Assembly: GCF_019375475.1 (NCBI RefSeq)
Contig: NZ_JAHXGQ010000017.1
Location: 1-64,000 of the forward strand
Source of the DNA: Saccharothrix obliqua
GTDB lineage: Bacteria; Actinomycetota; Actinomycetes; Mycobacteriales; Pseudonocardiaceae
Length of the DNA stretch: 64,000 nucleotides
Reading direction: 5' to 3'
The position numbers and the translations under genes were made by a program. Below are positions 34,229-44,632 of the stretch, piece by piece; positions within the stretch are counted from its first letter, which is position 1; each line of letters opens with the position of its first letter. The notes under the pieces are model-generated. The model was not told where the DNA came from and made no database searches. It was given only the letters and a program-made list of their open reading frames with translations.

Positions 34229-37225
34229 TCAAACCCGGGTTCTCGCCGCGCCGCCGGTGTCGCCGATGCGGAGGTAGATGGCGCGGGCATCGGCGAACGC
34301 CCGCCGCGCGGCGACCTCGTCCACCTGCTCGTAGGCACGACCGAGCGATTCCAGGGCCGCGGCGTGGTAGGAGTGCCACCCGCGGGTCCGCCACAACGCG
34401 ACGGACTCCTCCAGGTGCACGACGGCGTCGTGCGGTCTGTTCTCCTGCAACGCCAACAGCCCCAGCAACTCCAGGCCCTCGGCGGTGTGGTGGGTCATCC
34501 GGTGCCGACGGCTCAGCGCGAGCGAGCGCTCGGCGTCGGCGGTGGCCCGGTCGCGGTCGACGCGCAGGTGCAGGCGTGCGGACGCGAGCAGGGACAACAC
34601 CTCGGTGTAGGAGTCGCGGTGGCTGCGGGCGATGGCCAGCGACTGGTCGAGCATGTGCTTGCTGACGTCGAATCGCCCCAGCTCCCGGTACCCGATGCCG
34701 GCGAACTGGAGCGCGGTGGCTTCCCAGCGCGGGTTCCGCAGCGCACGCGCGTGGTCGAGCGCGCGTTCGGCGTGCCCCACCGCGATCGCGACCTGCCGTT
34801 CTTCGAAGTGCGCGACGGCCAGCGCCAGCTCGGCCCGCGCGGACCCGCCGAGGTGGTTCGCGTGCTCCGCCAGGGCGAGCGCGGTCTCCGCCGTGGCGAC
34901 GGCCTCGGCGTACCGGCCTTCGGCGGTCGCCGCCCAGGAGTGCATCACGGCCGCGTCCGACGCCCCGGCGTCGTGGCCGAGTTCGGCGAACAGGTCCCAC
35001 AGGGCACGGGATTCCGCGCGCAGCCAGTCCATCGCCTCACCCGGACCGTTGGCGATCCAGGTCGTGACGTCCAGCAACCCGCGCCGCATCACGGCTTCAC
35101 CGAGCCGGTTGCCGTGCGCGACGCACGCGTCGAGCACTTCCCGGTTGAGCGCGAGCCAGTCCGAGTACATGCCACGCAGGTCGAAATACTTCTCCAGGCA
35201 CCCCGCCAGGTCGAACGCGAGATCGCTCAACCCCGACCGGCACGCCTGGCGCACCGCGTCGAACAACGCCGACCGCTCCGCGTCGAACCAGGTGTCCGAC
35301 CACTCGGGCGACAAATCGGGCACCAGGTCGTCCACCGGCGGCCGGAACGCGGGGCCGCTGATGCGCGCGTAACACGGTCCGGGCACGTACTCGGTCAGCC
35401 GCTCGGCGAGCGCCAACCAGCCGCCGAGCGCGCGTTCGACGGCCCGGTCGCGCTCGGCGGCGGTCTCCTCCTCGGCGGCGCGCTCGGCCGCGAACAGCCG
35501 GATGAGGTCGTGGCAGCGGTACCGGTACTGGCCCACGGGGTCGATCTCGGACAACGTCAGCAGGTGGGCGTCGACCAGCGCTTCGGCGTGCCCGATCGCC
35601 TCGTCCAACGGGAGTTCGAGCAGCACGGCGACGACCCACGGCGGGAAGTCCGGCACGGCGACCAGGCTGAGCAGGCGCAGCAACCGCCGGGCGGGCTCGG
35701 TGAGGCCCGCGTAGCTCAACGCGAAGGACGCGCGCACCTCCAGGTCGCCGACCGCGAGCCGGTCGAGCCTGCGGTGCTCGTCGCTGAGCTGCCGCACCAT
35801 GTGGTCCAGCCGCCACGTGCGCCGTGCCGCGAGACGTGCGCCGGCGATCCACACCGCCAACGGCAGACCACCGCACAGCGCGACGATCCGCTCGGCCGCG
35901 GCGGGCTCGGCCGCGACGCGCCGCTCGCCGACGAGTTTCGTCAGCAGCGCCACGCCCTCGTCGGTGGTGAACACGTCCAGCTCGACCGACTCGACGCCTT
36001 CCACGCCGGCGGGCTTGGCCCGGCTGGTGATCAGGACGGCGGAGGTGGCCGTCCCGGGCAGCAGCGGGCGCAACTGCCCGGCCGTCTCGACGTTGTCCAG
36101 CACTACCAACACCGTCCGGCCACGCAGCAGGGTGCGGAAGACCTCGCCGCGCTCGGCCCGGTCGGTGGGAATGGCGCGGTCCGGGACGCCGAGCAGCCGC
36201 AGCAGCCGGGTCAACGCGTCGCCCGCACCGCCGAGGTCCACCCAGAGCTGCCCGTCGGGGAACCGGTCGGCGACCCGGTGCGCGACGTGCCGCGCGAGGG
36301 CGGTCTTCCCGACACCGCCCATGCCGACGACCGCGACGACCCGCCCGCCGGTGAGCGACCGCGCCACGAGTTCCGCGGGCTGCCCGGCCCGGTCGGTGAA
36401 GTCCCGCACGTCCGGCGGCAGCGCGGCGGGCGCGGACCACGTGATGGTCTCCGCGGGTTCCTCGCGGGCCGGTCCCGCCTCGACCCGCAGCAGTTCCGGG
36501 TCGGCGGCCAGCACGCGCCGGTGCATCTCGACCAGTGTGGCACCGGGGTCGACGCCCAGTTCGCCGGCCAGCGCCCGGCGGGTCCGCGTGAAGTGCGCGA
36601 GCGCGTCGGCCGTGCGGCCCAACCGGTGCAGGGCGAGCATCAGCCGGGCGACGACCTGCTCGTCCAGGGGCTCCTCGGCCACCAGTGCCGAGGCGGTGGC
36701 GAGTGCTTCGGCGTCCCGGCCGCAGCGCAGCAGCAGGTCGCACCGGCTCAGCCGGGCGGCGGCGTGCTCGCGTTGGAGGGTGTTGCGCTGCGTCGTGAAC
36801 CAGGCGCTGTCGGCACCGCTGAACGGCTCACCGCGCCACAGCCCCAGCGCCTGCTCCAGTACGTCCGCCGCGTCGCCGGGGTGCCCGGTGGCCTTGGCCT
36901 GCGCGACCAGGCGGCGGAACCGGTGCACGTCCACGAGGTCGGGGTCCACCCGGGCGACGTAGCCACCCGGGTGCCGTTCGATGAGCGCGTGGTCCGCCAG
37001 CGCTCGGCGCAACCGCGACAGGTAGCTGTGCAACGTGTTCTGCGCGGCGGGCGGGGCGTTCTCGCCCCAGACCCGGTCCAGGACGCGGGTGAACGGCACG
37101 ACGCGCTCCGCGTCGACCAGCAGCGCCGCGAGCACGTGCCGCTGCTTCTGGTGCCCCAGGTTCACCGCGTCGGGACCGGACCACGCCTCGACCTGCCCCA
37201 GCAGGGTGAACCTGATCGCGCCCAC
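34229..37225 (-). CDS. AfsR/SARP regulator with NB-ARC and TPR (copy 1)
   Basis: 998 residues from GTG 37225, which has GGAAGGGG upstream. The order is OmpR-like winged helix (about 5-95), BTAD (about 96-245), NB-ARC ATPase (about 280-560; P-loop GMGGVGKT, 301-308) and C-terminal TPRs (about 650-990). This is the AfsR architecture: ATP-gated activators of secondary metabolism. It could serve the cluster to the right or another pathway. It is a single gene, 205 bases from the neighbouring esterase gene. Confidence 0.9.
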   Translation of the reverse strand: MGAIRFTLLGQVEAWSGPDAVNLGHQKQRHVLAALLVDAERVVPFTRVLDRVWGENAPPAAQNTLHSYLSRLRRALADHALIERHPGGYVARVDPDLVDVHRFRRLVAQAKATGHPGDAADVLEQALGLWRGEPFSGADSAWFTTQRNTLQREHAAARLSRCDLLLRCGRDAEALATASALVAEEPLDEQVVARLMLALHRLGRTADALAHFTRTRRALAGELGVDPGATLVEMHRRVLAADPELLRVEAGPAREEPAETITWSAPAALPPDVRDFTDRAGQPAELVARSLTGGRVVAVVGMGGVGKTALARHVAHRVADRFPDGQLWVDLGGAGDALTRLLRLLGVPDRAIPTDRAERGEVFRTLLRGRTVLVVLDNVETAGQLRPLLPGTATSAVLITSRAKPAGVEGVESVELDVFTTDEGVALLTKLVGERRVAAEPAAAERIVALCGGLPLAVWIAGARLAARRTWRLDHMVRQLSDEHRRLDRLAVGDLEVRASFALSYAGLTEPARRLLRLLSLVAVPDFPPWVVAVLLELPLDEAIGHAEALVDAHLLTLSEIDPVGQYRYRCHDLIRLFAAERAAEEETAAERDRAVERALGGWLALAERLTEYVPGPCYARISGPAFRPPVDDLVPDLSPEWSDTWFDAERSALFDAVRQACRSGLSDLAFDLAGCLEKYFDLRGMYSDWLALNREVLDACVAHGNRLGEAVMRRGLLDVTTWIANGPGEAMDWLRAESRALWDLFAELGHDAGASDAAVMHSWAATAEGRYAEAVATAETALALAEHANHLGGSARAELALAVAHFEERQVAIAVGHAERALDHARALRNPRWEATALQFAGIGYRELGRFDVSKHMLDQSLAIARSHRDSYTEVLSLLASARLHLRVDRDRATADAERSLALSRRHRMTHHTAEGLELLGLLALQENRPHDAVVHLEESVALWRTRGWHSYHAAALESLGRAYEQVDEVAARRAFADARAIYLRIGDTGGAARTRV

Positions 37226-37430
37226 CGGATCCCCTTCCGCACCGCCACGCGGCAGTCAGGCTAGCCAGGCGGGGGACCCGCCGCCGGCGTTTACCGCGCG
37301 GCGTTCAAGGATCGCCCAAGTCCGTCTCATACCGCTTGGGCGATGCTGTCGTGCCGATCTCACGCCTCGCGGCGTGACGATGCGGTCAAGCCGTGGGTCG
37401 TCGGGCCTTCCGCGTGGCCCGACGACGTGG

Positions 37431-38417
37431 TCAAGCCTTGCGGAGGCGGGCGATGACGCCGTCGATGTCGGCGGCGAGCAGGTGGGGGCGGACGAAGTGG
37501 CCGCCCGGCTCCTCGTGCGCCTCGTGCGGGATGCCGGCACCTGCGAGCAGGGCGCGGAACTCCCGCTGGCCCGCGAGGACCTGGGACTCGTTCGCCCGGT
37601 CGAACCAGTCCACCGGGCTGGGACTCGTGCCGGCGACCAGGAAGATCCGCTTGTTCCGGTAGCTCTCCACGCGTTGCACGGGGTTGTCCGCGCTGACCCG
37701 CGCCTCGTCCCACAGCGGCGCGCCGTAGACCGTGCCGCCGCCCAGGTCCAGCGCGGCCGAGGACAGGTTCGCCCAGTGCACGACGGCGCCGCCGTCGCGG
37801 CGCAGGCTGGCCGGCCCGGAGTGCGCGCTCACCGACGCGAAGTGGCCGAAATACTTCGCCGCGTACTTCAACGCGCCGAAACCACCCATCGAGAACCCGG
37901 AGACCGCACGGCCGTCGTACTCGGCGTAGGTCCGGAAGTTCGCCTCGACCCACGGCAGCAACTGGTTGATGTGGAAGGTTTCCCAGTCGCGGGGACCGAC
38001 GTTGGTGCTGACCGGGTTCGAGTACCAGCCCGCGTGACCGCCGTCCGGCATCACGACGACGAGCGGCTTGCCCGCGGTCAGTTCCCGGATGCGGAGCCGG
38101 TCGAAGGCGATGAAGTCCTGGTCGAGGCCGCCGCCGTGGAACAGGTACAGCACCGGGTACCGGCGTCCGCCGGTGTGGTAGCCGTCGGGCAGCAGGACGT
38201 TGACCGCCGGGTTCCAGCCGATCGCCGCGGTCGCGAACCGGTAGTACCGCATCCGGGGGTCGCGCTCGTCGCGCTCGACGATGCGCAGGCCGAAACCGTC
38301 TTCCGCGGCGCTCGCGACCGAAGACGTCGCGAGAAGACCCGCGCCGCCGAGCGTCGTGGCCGCGGTGAGCCCGCCGACGGCCTTCAGGACATTCCTCCTG
38401 GAGTGGTGCTCGCTCAA
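37431..38417 (-). CDS. Tat-secreted alpha/beta-hydrolase esterase
   Basis: 328 residues using TTG 38417 as start, because it follows an ideal GGAGG and immediately precedes the Tat signal SRRNVLKAVGG. The mature part has GFSMGGFGA (Ser176) with HGGG (about 94-97) as the oxyanion loop and GGHF near the C-terminus as the probable His. The length and YPVLYLFHGGG pattern match the Esterase D / antigen-85-like (PF00756) family. Probably a secreted acyl- or feruloyl-type esterase; the substrate is unknown. Confidence 0.82.
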   Translation of the reverse strand: MSEHHSRRNVLKAVGGLTAATTLGGAGLLATSSVASAAEDGFGLRIVERDERDPRMRYYRFATAAIGWNPAVNVLLPDGYHTGGRRYPVLYLFHGGGLDQDFIAFDRLRIRELTAGKPLVVVMPDGGHAGWYSNPVSTNVGPRDWETFHINQLLPWVEANFRTYAEYDGRAVSGFSMGGFGALKYAAKYFGHFASVSAHSGPASLRRDGGAVVHWANLSSAALDLGGGTVYGAPLWDEARVSADNPVQRVESYRNKRIFLVAGTSPSPVDWFDRANESQVLAGQREFRALLAGAGIPHEAHEEPGGHFVRPHLLAADIDGVIARLRKA

Positions 38418-38525
38418 CAAAACCTCCTGGTGCCGCACCGGTTGCTTACGGCACGTGATTGGACACCCGGGGTAAGGGGCTCGGGCAGAGGTACCAGTGG
38501 GAAACACCCGTTCAGCCCAGCAGGG

Positions 38526-38888
38526 CTACAACGAATACGGGTACAGGTGGACCGCCGAGAGGGGGACGGTCAGGGTGGCCGGTTCGCCGGGCTCGACCGG
38601 CGCGTCCCCCGCGAGTTCCAACGCCACCGGGGAACCGGCCACCTCCAGGTGGGGCGCGCCGTCGTCGGTGAACCACAGCACGCCGCCGATGACGACGTGG
38701 CCGCCGTCCAACCGGAAACCGCTGCCACCGCCGGGGTGGAGCCGGATGTCGCCGTCGACATCCAGCTCCACGTCGTAGGCCGCGCCCACCCGAGGTGGTT
38801 CGGGGGAGTGCCACACACCCGCGCCGTCGCCCTGCCCGCAGCGGAAGTGGACGGTGTCGTGGGCAGTCGCCCGGATCTCGATCCGCAT
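38526..38888 (-). CDS. Hypothetical protein, all-beta
   Basis: 120 residues with a GAAGGA ribosome binding site. It alternates short strands and turns, e.g. MRIEIRATAHDTVHFR, VELDVDGDIRLHPGG and VPLSAVHLYPYSL, suggesting a beta-sandwich. There is no signal peptide and no catalytic motif. It lies between a serine hydrolase and an esterase gene on the same strand with gaps of 70-110 bases. I do not recognise the family. Confidence 0.55.
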   Translation of the reverse strand: MRIEIRATAHDTVHFRCGQGDGAGVWHSPEPPRVGAAYDVELDVDGDIRLHPGGGSGFRLDGGHVVIGGVLWFTDDGAPHLEVAGSPVALELAGDAPVEPGEPATLTVPLSAVHLYPYSL

Positions 38889-38958
38889 CGCGGGTGTCCT
38901 TCCGGGTTATGGGTGCGTCAGGCGGTTCATGAGGACGGCGGTCAAGTGGCCCTCCGCA

Positions 38959-40056
38959 TCACGCGCTTCCCTCGCACAGCGCGGAATCCAGCACGGGGGT
39001 CGAAGACGGTGACGTCAAAGGCATGTGCGCGTTCGTGACAACCGAGGCGAACCTGCCGTCCTCCGTGGTCAAGGTGAACGAGTTGTGCCCGGTGTTCAGG
39101 ATGCCGTTGTGCCCCCACGCTTCTCCGCCACAGGAAAGGTCCACTTTGGCCAGACCGAGCCCGTAGAAGTGGTTCGGCGCGATGGTCCGCCTCATCTCGG
39201 CCAGCGCGGCCGGGGAGAAGACGCGGCCGTCGAGGATCGCCCGGTAGAACTTCACGAGGTCGGACGGCGTGGACGCCATCGCGCCCGCCGTGCTCCAGAA
39301 CGACAGCTCGACCGCGGTGGTGGCGTCGACCCAGAAGAAGAACGGTCCCAGTCGCTCACCCACGTAGCCGGGCAGGTAAGGCTCGGCCAGCGCACGTGTC
39401 CGCGGTGCGGGGAACGAGGTTTCCGTCAACCCGAGCGGGGTGATGACCCGATCGGTGATGAGGTCGCGTGCGGTGCGGCCGGTGAGGCGCTCGATCAGGA
39501 GCCCGAGCACCAGGTAGCCGACGTTGGAGTAGTTCATGGCCGCGCCGGGCGCGGACTGGGCGGGTTCGTCCATCGCGGACCGCACGAGTTCGGCCAGGTC
39601 GTAGGTGCCGTCCGGGTTGGCGACGGGGTCGCGGACGTCGCGGACCATGCCGCTGGTGTGCTGGAGCAACTGGCGGACCGTGATGACGTCGCCGTCGTAG
39701 TTCCCGGCGATCACACCGGGCAGGTAGCGCTCGATCGGCGCGTCCAGCACCACCCGGCCCTCGTCCACGAGCTGGAGCACCACGGACGCGGTGAACGTCT
39801 TGGTCTGGCTGCCGATGCGGAAGTGGTCGTTCGCGGTGATCGGGCGTTGTTGGCCGACCTTGGCGGTGCCGCTGCTCAACGTCCACGCCCCGGTCGCGTC
39901 CCCGGCGTGCACGGCCGCACCTGGTCCGGCCACCGCCTGGTAGCGGTCCAGCGCGGCCTTGGTGGCGGCGTGGTCCTGCTGCGCCGCGGCGGGTGTGGTG
40001 CTGCCGACGACGAGGGCGAGCACCAGTACGCCGGTCAGTAATTTGCTGCGTGCCAT
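38959..40056 (-). CDS. Secreted serine beta-lactamase/D-Ala carboxypeptidase family protein
   Basis: 365 residues from ATG 40056. Signal peptide about 1-25. The penicillin-recognising motifs are present: SxxK as SQTK (S83, K86), YSN (Y176, N178) and a late HNG triad. This is the class C beta-lactamase/DD-peptidase fold; such Streptomyces R61-like enzymes hydrolyse D-Ala-D-Ala or esters. Codon 6 is TTA (40039-40041), so expression may be bldA-dependent. Whether it cleaves peptidoglycan or an antibiotic cannot be told from sequence. Confidence 0.85.
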   Translation of the reverse strand: MARSKLLTGVLVLALVVGSTTPAAAQQDHAATKAALDRYQAVAGPGAAVHAGDATGAWTLSSGTAKVGQQRPITANDHFRIGSQTKTFTASVVLQLVDEGRVVLDAPIERYLPGVIAGNYDGDVITVRQLLQHTSGMVRDVRDPVANPDGTYDLAELVRSAMDEPAQSAPGAAMNYSNVGYLVLGLLIERLTGRTARDLITDRVITPLGLTETSFPAPRTRALAEPYLPGYVGERLGPFFFWVDATTAVELSFWSTAGAMASTPSDLVKFYRAILDGRVFSPAALAEMRRTIAPNHFYGLGLAKVDLSCGGEAWGHNGILNTGHNSFTLTTEDGRFASVVTNAHMPLTSPSSTPVLDSALCEGSA

Positions 40057-40180
40057 GGAGTTTCTCCCGTGGTTGATCTGCTTTGCTCGCCGATGGACGA
40101 CATGGCCGGCCGTGGAGTCCCGCATGGTCATCGCGCCACCCGTGTCCATCCGTTGCCGCCACTGTTCGCACATCACGTCG

Positions 40181-42958
40181 TCACCCGGCCACGAGGTCGT
40201 CGAGTTGCCGCCGCACCCGTTCGGCGTCGGCGTCACGGCCCTGTTCCCGGTACAGCTCCAGGGCCTCCTGCCACACCGCGCGGGCCCGATCACCCCGTCC
40301 GAGGGCGACGTGGGGGTGTCCGAGGCGGTCGAGGGTGTGGGCGGCGTCGGTGGTGTCGCCGAGCGCCCGGTACAGGGTGAGGGCCTGCTGGTAGTGGTCC
40401 ACGGCCCGGTGGTGGTGGCCGGTGTGGTGGTCGATGAAGCCCAGGCTGTCCAGGACGGCGGCTTCGCTGTTGGTGGCGTGGTGGTGCCGGGCCAGGGCGA
40501 GGGCGGCCAGGCAGTGGTCGCGCGCGGTGTCGTAGTCGCCGACGTGCGCGGCGTACCAGCCGACCGCGTTGAGCGCCACGGCTTCCGCCACCGGCTCGTC
40601 CAGGGTGCGGAACAGGTCCAGGGCGTAGCGGGCGTGTTCGAGGGCTTGCCGGTCGTCGCCCTGCCGCTCGCGGATGCGTGCCAGGTAGTGGTGGGTCTGG
40701 GCCTGCTGGTTGGTGTCCTGGTGGTGCTCGGTCAACGCGAGGGCCCGGTGCAGGTGCTCGACGGCCTGGTCGTGCAGCTCCAGCTCGGAGTAGGCGTGGC
40801 CCAGGCGTCGGTGGGCGAGGGCACGCGTGGCGGGGTCGGGCAGGTGTTCGGCGGCGTCGACGGCGGCCTGCCACACGGCCAGCGCGTCGTGGCGGTGCCC
40901 GCGCCGCATGTGGAAGGTCGTCAACGCCCAGGCCAGGTGCCACACGGCCGGGTACCGCCCGGTGGCGTCGGCGGTGTGCTGGGCGGACAGCAGGTGCGGG
41001 TGGTGGGTGTTCAGCCAGGCCAGCGCGGACGGCGGGTCGGGCAGCGCGAGGGGCCGGGCGCCCGCGGCGGGCGGCCCGATCGTGATCGGCTGGCGGTGCG
41101 GGTCCAGCAGGCGGTCGGCGGCGTGTGCGGTGTGGAGGTAGTGGTCCACGACCCGTTCCAGCGCGGCCCGGCGCACCGGCTCGGTGAGGTGGTCGTGGGC
41201 GGTGGTGGCGGCGTAGGCGCGGACCAGGTCGTGCATCGCGTAGCGGCCGTGTGCGTGCCGGTCGAGCAGGAAGTGGTCTTCCAGGGCACGCAGTGCTTTG
41301 CGCGTGTCCACCTCCGGTTCCCCGGTGAGGGCGGTGGCGGCGGGCAGGTCGATGTCCGGGCCGGGTGCGATGCCCAGCAACGCGAACACGGTGCGCTGCC
41401 GGTCGGTGAGCCAGCGCAGGGACCACGAGAGCACGGCGGGCAGGCTGGCGGTGGGGTCGGTGTCGTGGTCGAGCATGTCCAGGCCGGACTCCCGCAGTTC
41501 GGCGGCGATCTCCGCGAGCGGCACGTGCGGGCGGGTGGCGGCGTGGCGTGCGGTGATGGTCAGGGCCAGCGGGTGGCGTCCGCACAGGCCCAGCAGCTCG
41601 TCGGTCACCGCGGACTCGGCGTCGATACGTGCCTCGCCCAGGCGTGCGGCCAGCAGGGCGCGCGCCTCGGCGGGGGTGAGCACGTCCAGGGACAGGTGGC
41701 GTGCGCCGTGGCGGTCGATCAGGGACGGCAGGGTGGTGCGGCCGGTGACCAGCACGGTGCAGGTCGGGCTGCCGGGCAGCAGGGGTGCGACCTGCTCGGC
41801 GGTGGCGGCGTTGTCCAGCACGACCAGCATCCGCCGTCCGGCGACCAGGCTGCGGTACCGCGCGGCCAGGCCGTCCCGGTCCGGCGGCAGCCCGTCGGGT
41901 GCCGCGCCCAGTGCGGTGAGGAAGCCGCGCAACGCGTCCGCCGGGTCGATGGGCCGTCCGGTGGGGCTGAAGCCGTGCAGGTCGACGAACAGCTGCCCGT
42001 CGGGGAAGCGGTGCAGGTTGCGGTGCGCCCAGGCCAGGGCCAGCCAGGTCTTGCCGATGCCGCCCGCGCCGCCGATCGCGGAGATCAGCACGGTCGAGGC
42101 GGTGGTGGTCGGGGCGTGGTCGAGCTGGGCCAGTTCCGCGTGGCGGCCGGTGAACATCCCCGGCGCGGCGGGCAGTTGGCGTGGCGTGGCGGGCGGTCGC
42201 CCCGCCTCCGCCGCGGGGTCGGCGAGAGCGGGGTCGGCGGCGAGGATGCGCTGGTGCAGGCGTTGCAGGTCGGGTCCGGGGTCGGTGCCCAGGTCCTCGG
42301 CCAGGCGGGCACGCAGGCGCCGGTAGTGGTCCAGGGCGTCGGCTTGGCGGCCGTTGCGGTACAGCGCGAGCATGAACTGCCCGGCCAGCCGCTCGTCCAA
42401 CGGGTGCGTGGTGGTCAGGGCGGCCAGGCCGGTGAGCAGACCGGCGTGCCGCCCCAGCCGTAACCGGAGGTCGTTGTGGTCCAGCTCGGCGGCCAGCCGC
42501 TGCCGCTCCAGCTCGGCGCGGACCGCGTCGATCCACGGGGTGTCCAGGCCGGTGCACGGTTCTCCCCGCCACAGCTCCAGCGCCCGCCCGAGCAACGCCG
42601 CCGCGCCCTCGTCGTCGGTGGCGTGGGCGTCGGCGACCAGCCGGTGGAACCGGTGCACGTCCACCGCGTCCGGGTCGACGACCAGTTCGTAACCGCCGGA
42701 ACGACGCACGATGTCGGCCTCGCCGGTGGCCCGCAACGCCCGGCGCAGGCGGGACAGGTAGCCGTACAACGAGTCCCGGCCGCCGTACGGGATCCGGTCG
42801 CCCCACGCGCGGTCGAGCAGCTGATCGGCCGACAACCACTGGTTGGCCGCCACCAGCAGCACGGCGAGCACCCACCGCTGCCGGGCGTGCCCGAGGTCGA
42901 CCGGGCGGCCGTCGACCTCGGCCTCCACCGGGCCCAGCACGCGGAACTCCACCGCCAT
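40181..42958 (-). CDS. AfsR/SARP regulator with NB-ARC and TPR (copy 2)
   Basis: 925 residues from ATG 42958, with a G-run ribosome binding site 9 bases upstream. Order: winged helix (about 3-95), BTAD (about 96-245), NB-ARC (P-loop GGAGGIGKT, 296-304) and TPRs (about 620-900). It is distantly related to the SARP at 34229. It lies just left of the MFS and LmbU genes and is the best candidate for a pathway-specific activator of the cluster. Confidence 0.9.
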   Translation of the reverse strand: MAVEFRVLGPVEAEVDGRPVDLGHARQRWVLAVLLVAANQWLSADQLLDRAWGDRIPYGGRDSLYGYLSRLRRALRATGEADIVRRSGGYELVVDPDAVDVHRFHRLVADAHATDDEGAAALLGRALELWRGEPCTGLDTPWIDAVRAELERQRLAAELDHNDLRLRLGRHAGLLTGLAALTTTHPLDERLAGQFMLALYRNGRQADALDHYRRLRARLAEDLGTDPGPDLQRLHQRILAADPALADPAAEAGRPPATPRQLPAAPGMFTGRHAELAQLDHAPTTTASTVLISAIGGAGGIGKTWLALAWAHRNLHRFPDGQLFVDLHGFSPTGRPIDPADALRGFLTALGAAPDGLPPDRDGLAARYRSLVAGRRMLVVLDNAATAEQVAPLLPGSPTCTVLVTGRTTLPSLIDRHGARHLSLDVLTPAEARALLAARLGEARIDAESAVTDELLGLCGRHPLALTITARHAATRPHVPLAEIAAELRESGLDMLDHDTDPTASLPAVLSWSLRWLTDRQRTVFALLGIAPGPDIDLPAATALTGEPEVDTRKALRALEDHFLLDRHAHGRYAMHDLVRAYAATTAHDHLTEPVRRAALERVVDHYLHTAHAADRLLDPHRQPITIGPPAAGARPLALPDPPSALAWLNTHHPHLLSAQHTADATGRYPAVWHLAWALTTFHMRRGHRHDALAVWQAAVDAAEHLPDPATRALAHRRLGHAYSELELHDQAVEHLHRALALTEHHQDTNQQAQTHHYLARIRERQGDDRQALEHARYALDLFRTLDEPVAEAVALNAVGWYAAHVGDYDTARDHCLAALALARHHHATNSEAAVLDSLGFIDHHTGHHHRAVDHYQQALTLYRALGDTTDAAHTLDRLGHPHVALGRGDRARAVWQEALELYREQGRDADAERVRRQLDDLVAG

Positions 42959-43042
42959 CGCGGACATCCCCCCAGCCGACCGGCGACTTGTCGGCACCGG
43001 TCTAGCAGGGCCGTTGCCCGATTTCAGGTTTACCTCAGGTTT

Positions 43043-44431
43043 TCATTCGATCAGCCGAGTACCGCTCCCCGCCGCCGCTTCGTCCACTGAAGACCGCGAC
43101 CTGCCGCGCAACAACGCCGTCACGACCAACGCCACCGCGATGCACACCACGCCCAGCACCCACAGCACGAGGTCCATGGCGGCCGGGTAACCCGCGCCCG
43201 CCAGGGTGCCGGAGGTCCGGGCGGCCACCACCGAGCCGACCACGGCGATGGCGAGGGTTTCCCCGGTCAGCTTGGTGGTGTTGAACAGACCCGCGGCCAC
43301 ACCCGCCTGCGCCGCGGGCGTGCTGCCGACGGCCAAGCCGTCCAGCAGGCCCGTCGCGATGGCGATCCCGACACCCATCACGAGCAGCGGCCCCGTGCGG
43401 TCGTCGGTGGCGGCGAACCAGAACGCACCCGCGCCGACCAGCACCAACGACGCGATGACCTGGACCGGCGGGCGCACCCAGCGGGCGGCCATGCCGCACA
43501 GGACCGGCACCACGAGCATCGGCCCGGTCAGCAGCATGACCAGCGCGCCCGCCTGCGCCGCCGGCAGGCCCAGCGTCGCCATGAAGTACGACGGCAGGTA
43601 CACCACCAGCGGACCGAACACGGCGACGATCGCGACGACGGCGGCGCACAGCCCCAGGAACCTCGGGGACGTCAGCAACCGCAGGTCCAGCACCGGTTCG
43701 GCGGCACGCCGCTCGATCCGGACGAACAAGGGGAACAGCACCGCCGAGCCCAGCGCCGCGAGCAGCACCGGCGGCGCCGTCCAGCCCAGTTCCGGGCCCT
43801 CCACGAACACCAGGATCAGCAGCACCAGCGCGGCGGTGAACGCCACCGTGCCCGCCCAGTCCATCCGGGCCGCCGCGGTGCGGCCCGATTCGGGCAGGAA
43901 CCGGAAGAACGCCAACGTGATCAGGCCGATCACGCCGGGCAGCGCGAACGCGCCGCGCCAGCCGAACGACTCCATCAGCAGCCCCGCCAGGGTCGGCCCG
44001 AAGGCCAGGCCCAGCCCGATGGTCGCGCCGAACAAGCCGAACACGCGGGTCCGCCACGCCCCGGTGAAGGTCTGCGCGAGGACCGCGCTGGCCCCGGTCA
44101 CGGTGGCGGCGGCGCCGATCCCGGCCACGACGCGGGCCAGGTCGAGCAGGACGACGTCGCCCGCCACCGCGCTCACCAGCGCGCTCACCGAGAACACCAG
44201 GACGCCGGCGGCGAACGTCCGACGCCGGCCGTACCGGTCCGCGAGCGAACCGGTCACCAGCATGAAGCCGGCGAAGGTCGCGCCGTAGCCGTTGACGACC
44301 CATTGCACGGCCGCGAGCGTGGCGGGCAGGTCCTCCGTTATCCGGATGAGCGCCACGGAAGCGCCGCTGAGGGTGAAGGGAACGAGGAACAACGCGGTCA
44401 GCGAGATGACGACCGTTGCGGTGCGGTTCAT
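43043..44431 (-). CDS. MFS exporter (14-TMS)
   Basis: 462 residues from ATG 44431. About 14 transmembrane helices are visible; motif A-like GSLADRYGRRRTF follows helix 2, and helix 5 has GATIGLGLAFGPTLAGLL. It resembles drug:H+ antiporters of the DHA2 type and may export the cluster product. It is adjacent to and divergent from the SDR gene, with about 200 bases between. Confidence 0.83.
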   Translation of the reverse strand: MNRTATVVISLTALFLVPFTLSGASVALIRITEDLPATLAAVQWVVNGYGATFAGFMLVTGSLADRYGRRRTFAAGVLVFSVSALVSAVAGDVVLLDLARVVAGIGAAATVTGASAVLAQTFTGAWRTRVFGLFGATIGLGLAFGPTLAGLLMESFGWRGAFALPGVIGLITLAFFRFLPESGRTAAARMDWAGTVAFTAALVLLILVFVEGPELGWTAPPVLLAALGSAVLFPLFVRIERRAAEPVLDLRLLTSPRFLGLCAAVVAIVAVFGPLVVYLPSYFMATLGLPAAQAGALVMLLTGPMLVVPVLCGMAARWVRPPVQVIASLVLVGAGAFWFAATDDRTGPLLVMGVGIAIATGLLDGLAVGSTPAAQAGVAAGLFNTTKLTGETLAIAVVGSVVAARTSGTLAGAGYPAAMDLVLWVLGVVCIAVALVVTALLRGRSRSSVDEAAAGSGTRLIE

Positions 44432-44632
44432 GTCGGGTAACCTCAATGCGCGTTGGCCGACAAATCGTCCCGGTGCGCACGATCCCCGGTCGCGCAACGC
44501 AAAGCGCATTCACGACCGGCATCGCGGACGACCGCGCACCGGTGCCGGCGGGCCGGGTGGAATTCCAGGAGGCGGAGTGCCCGACGGGGCCTCGCCGGGC
44601 AGAACCCGTGCAGTCGAACGAACGGAGCGTGG

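Noticed and set aside
33932-37264. 1110-residue plus-strand open frame
   Set aside because: It is the antisense shadow of the SARP gene at 34229; the composition (many Arg, Gln, Gly, Val) is not protein-like and no domain is seen.
39959-42463. 834-residue plus-strand open frame
   Set aside because: Antisense to the second SARP; Val/Gly/Gln-rich and no recognisable domain.
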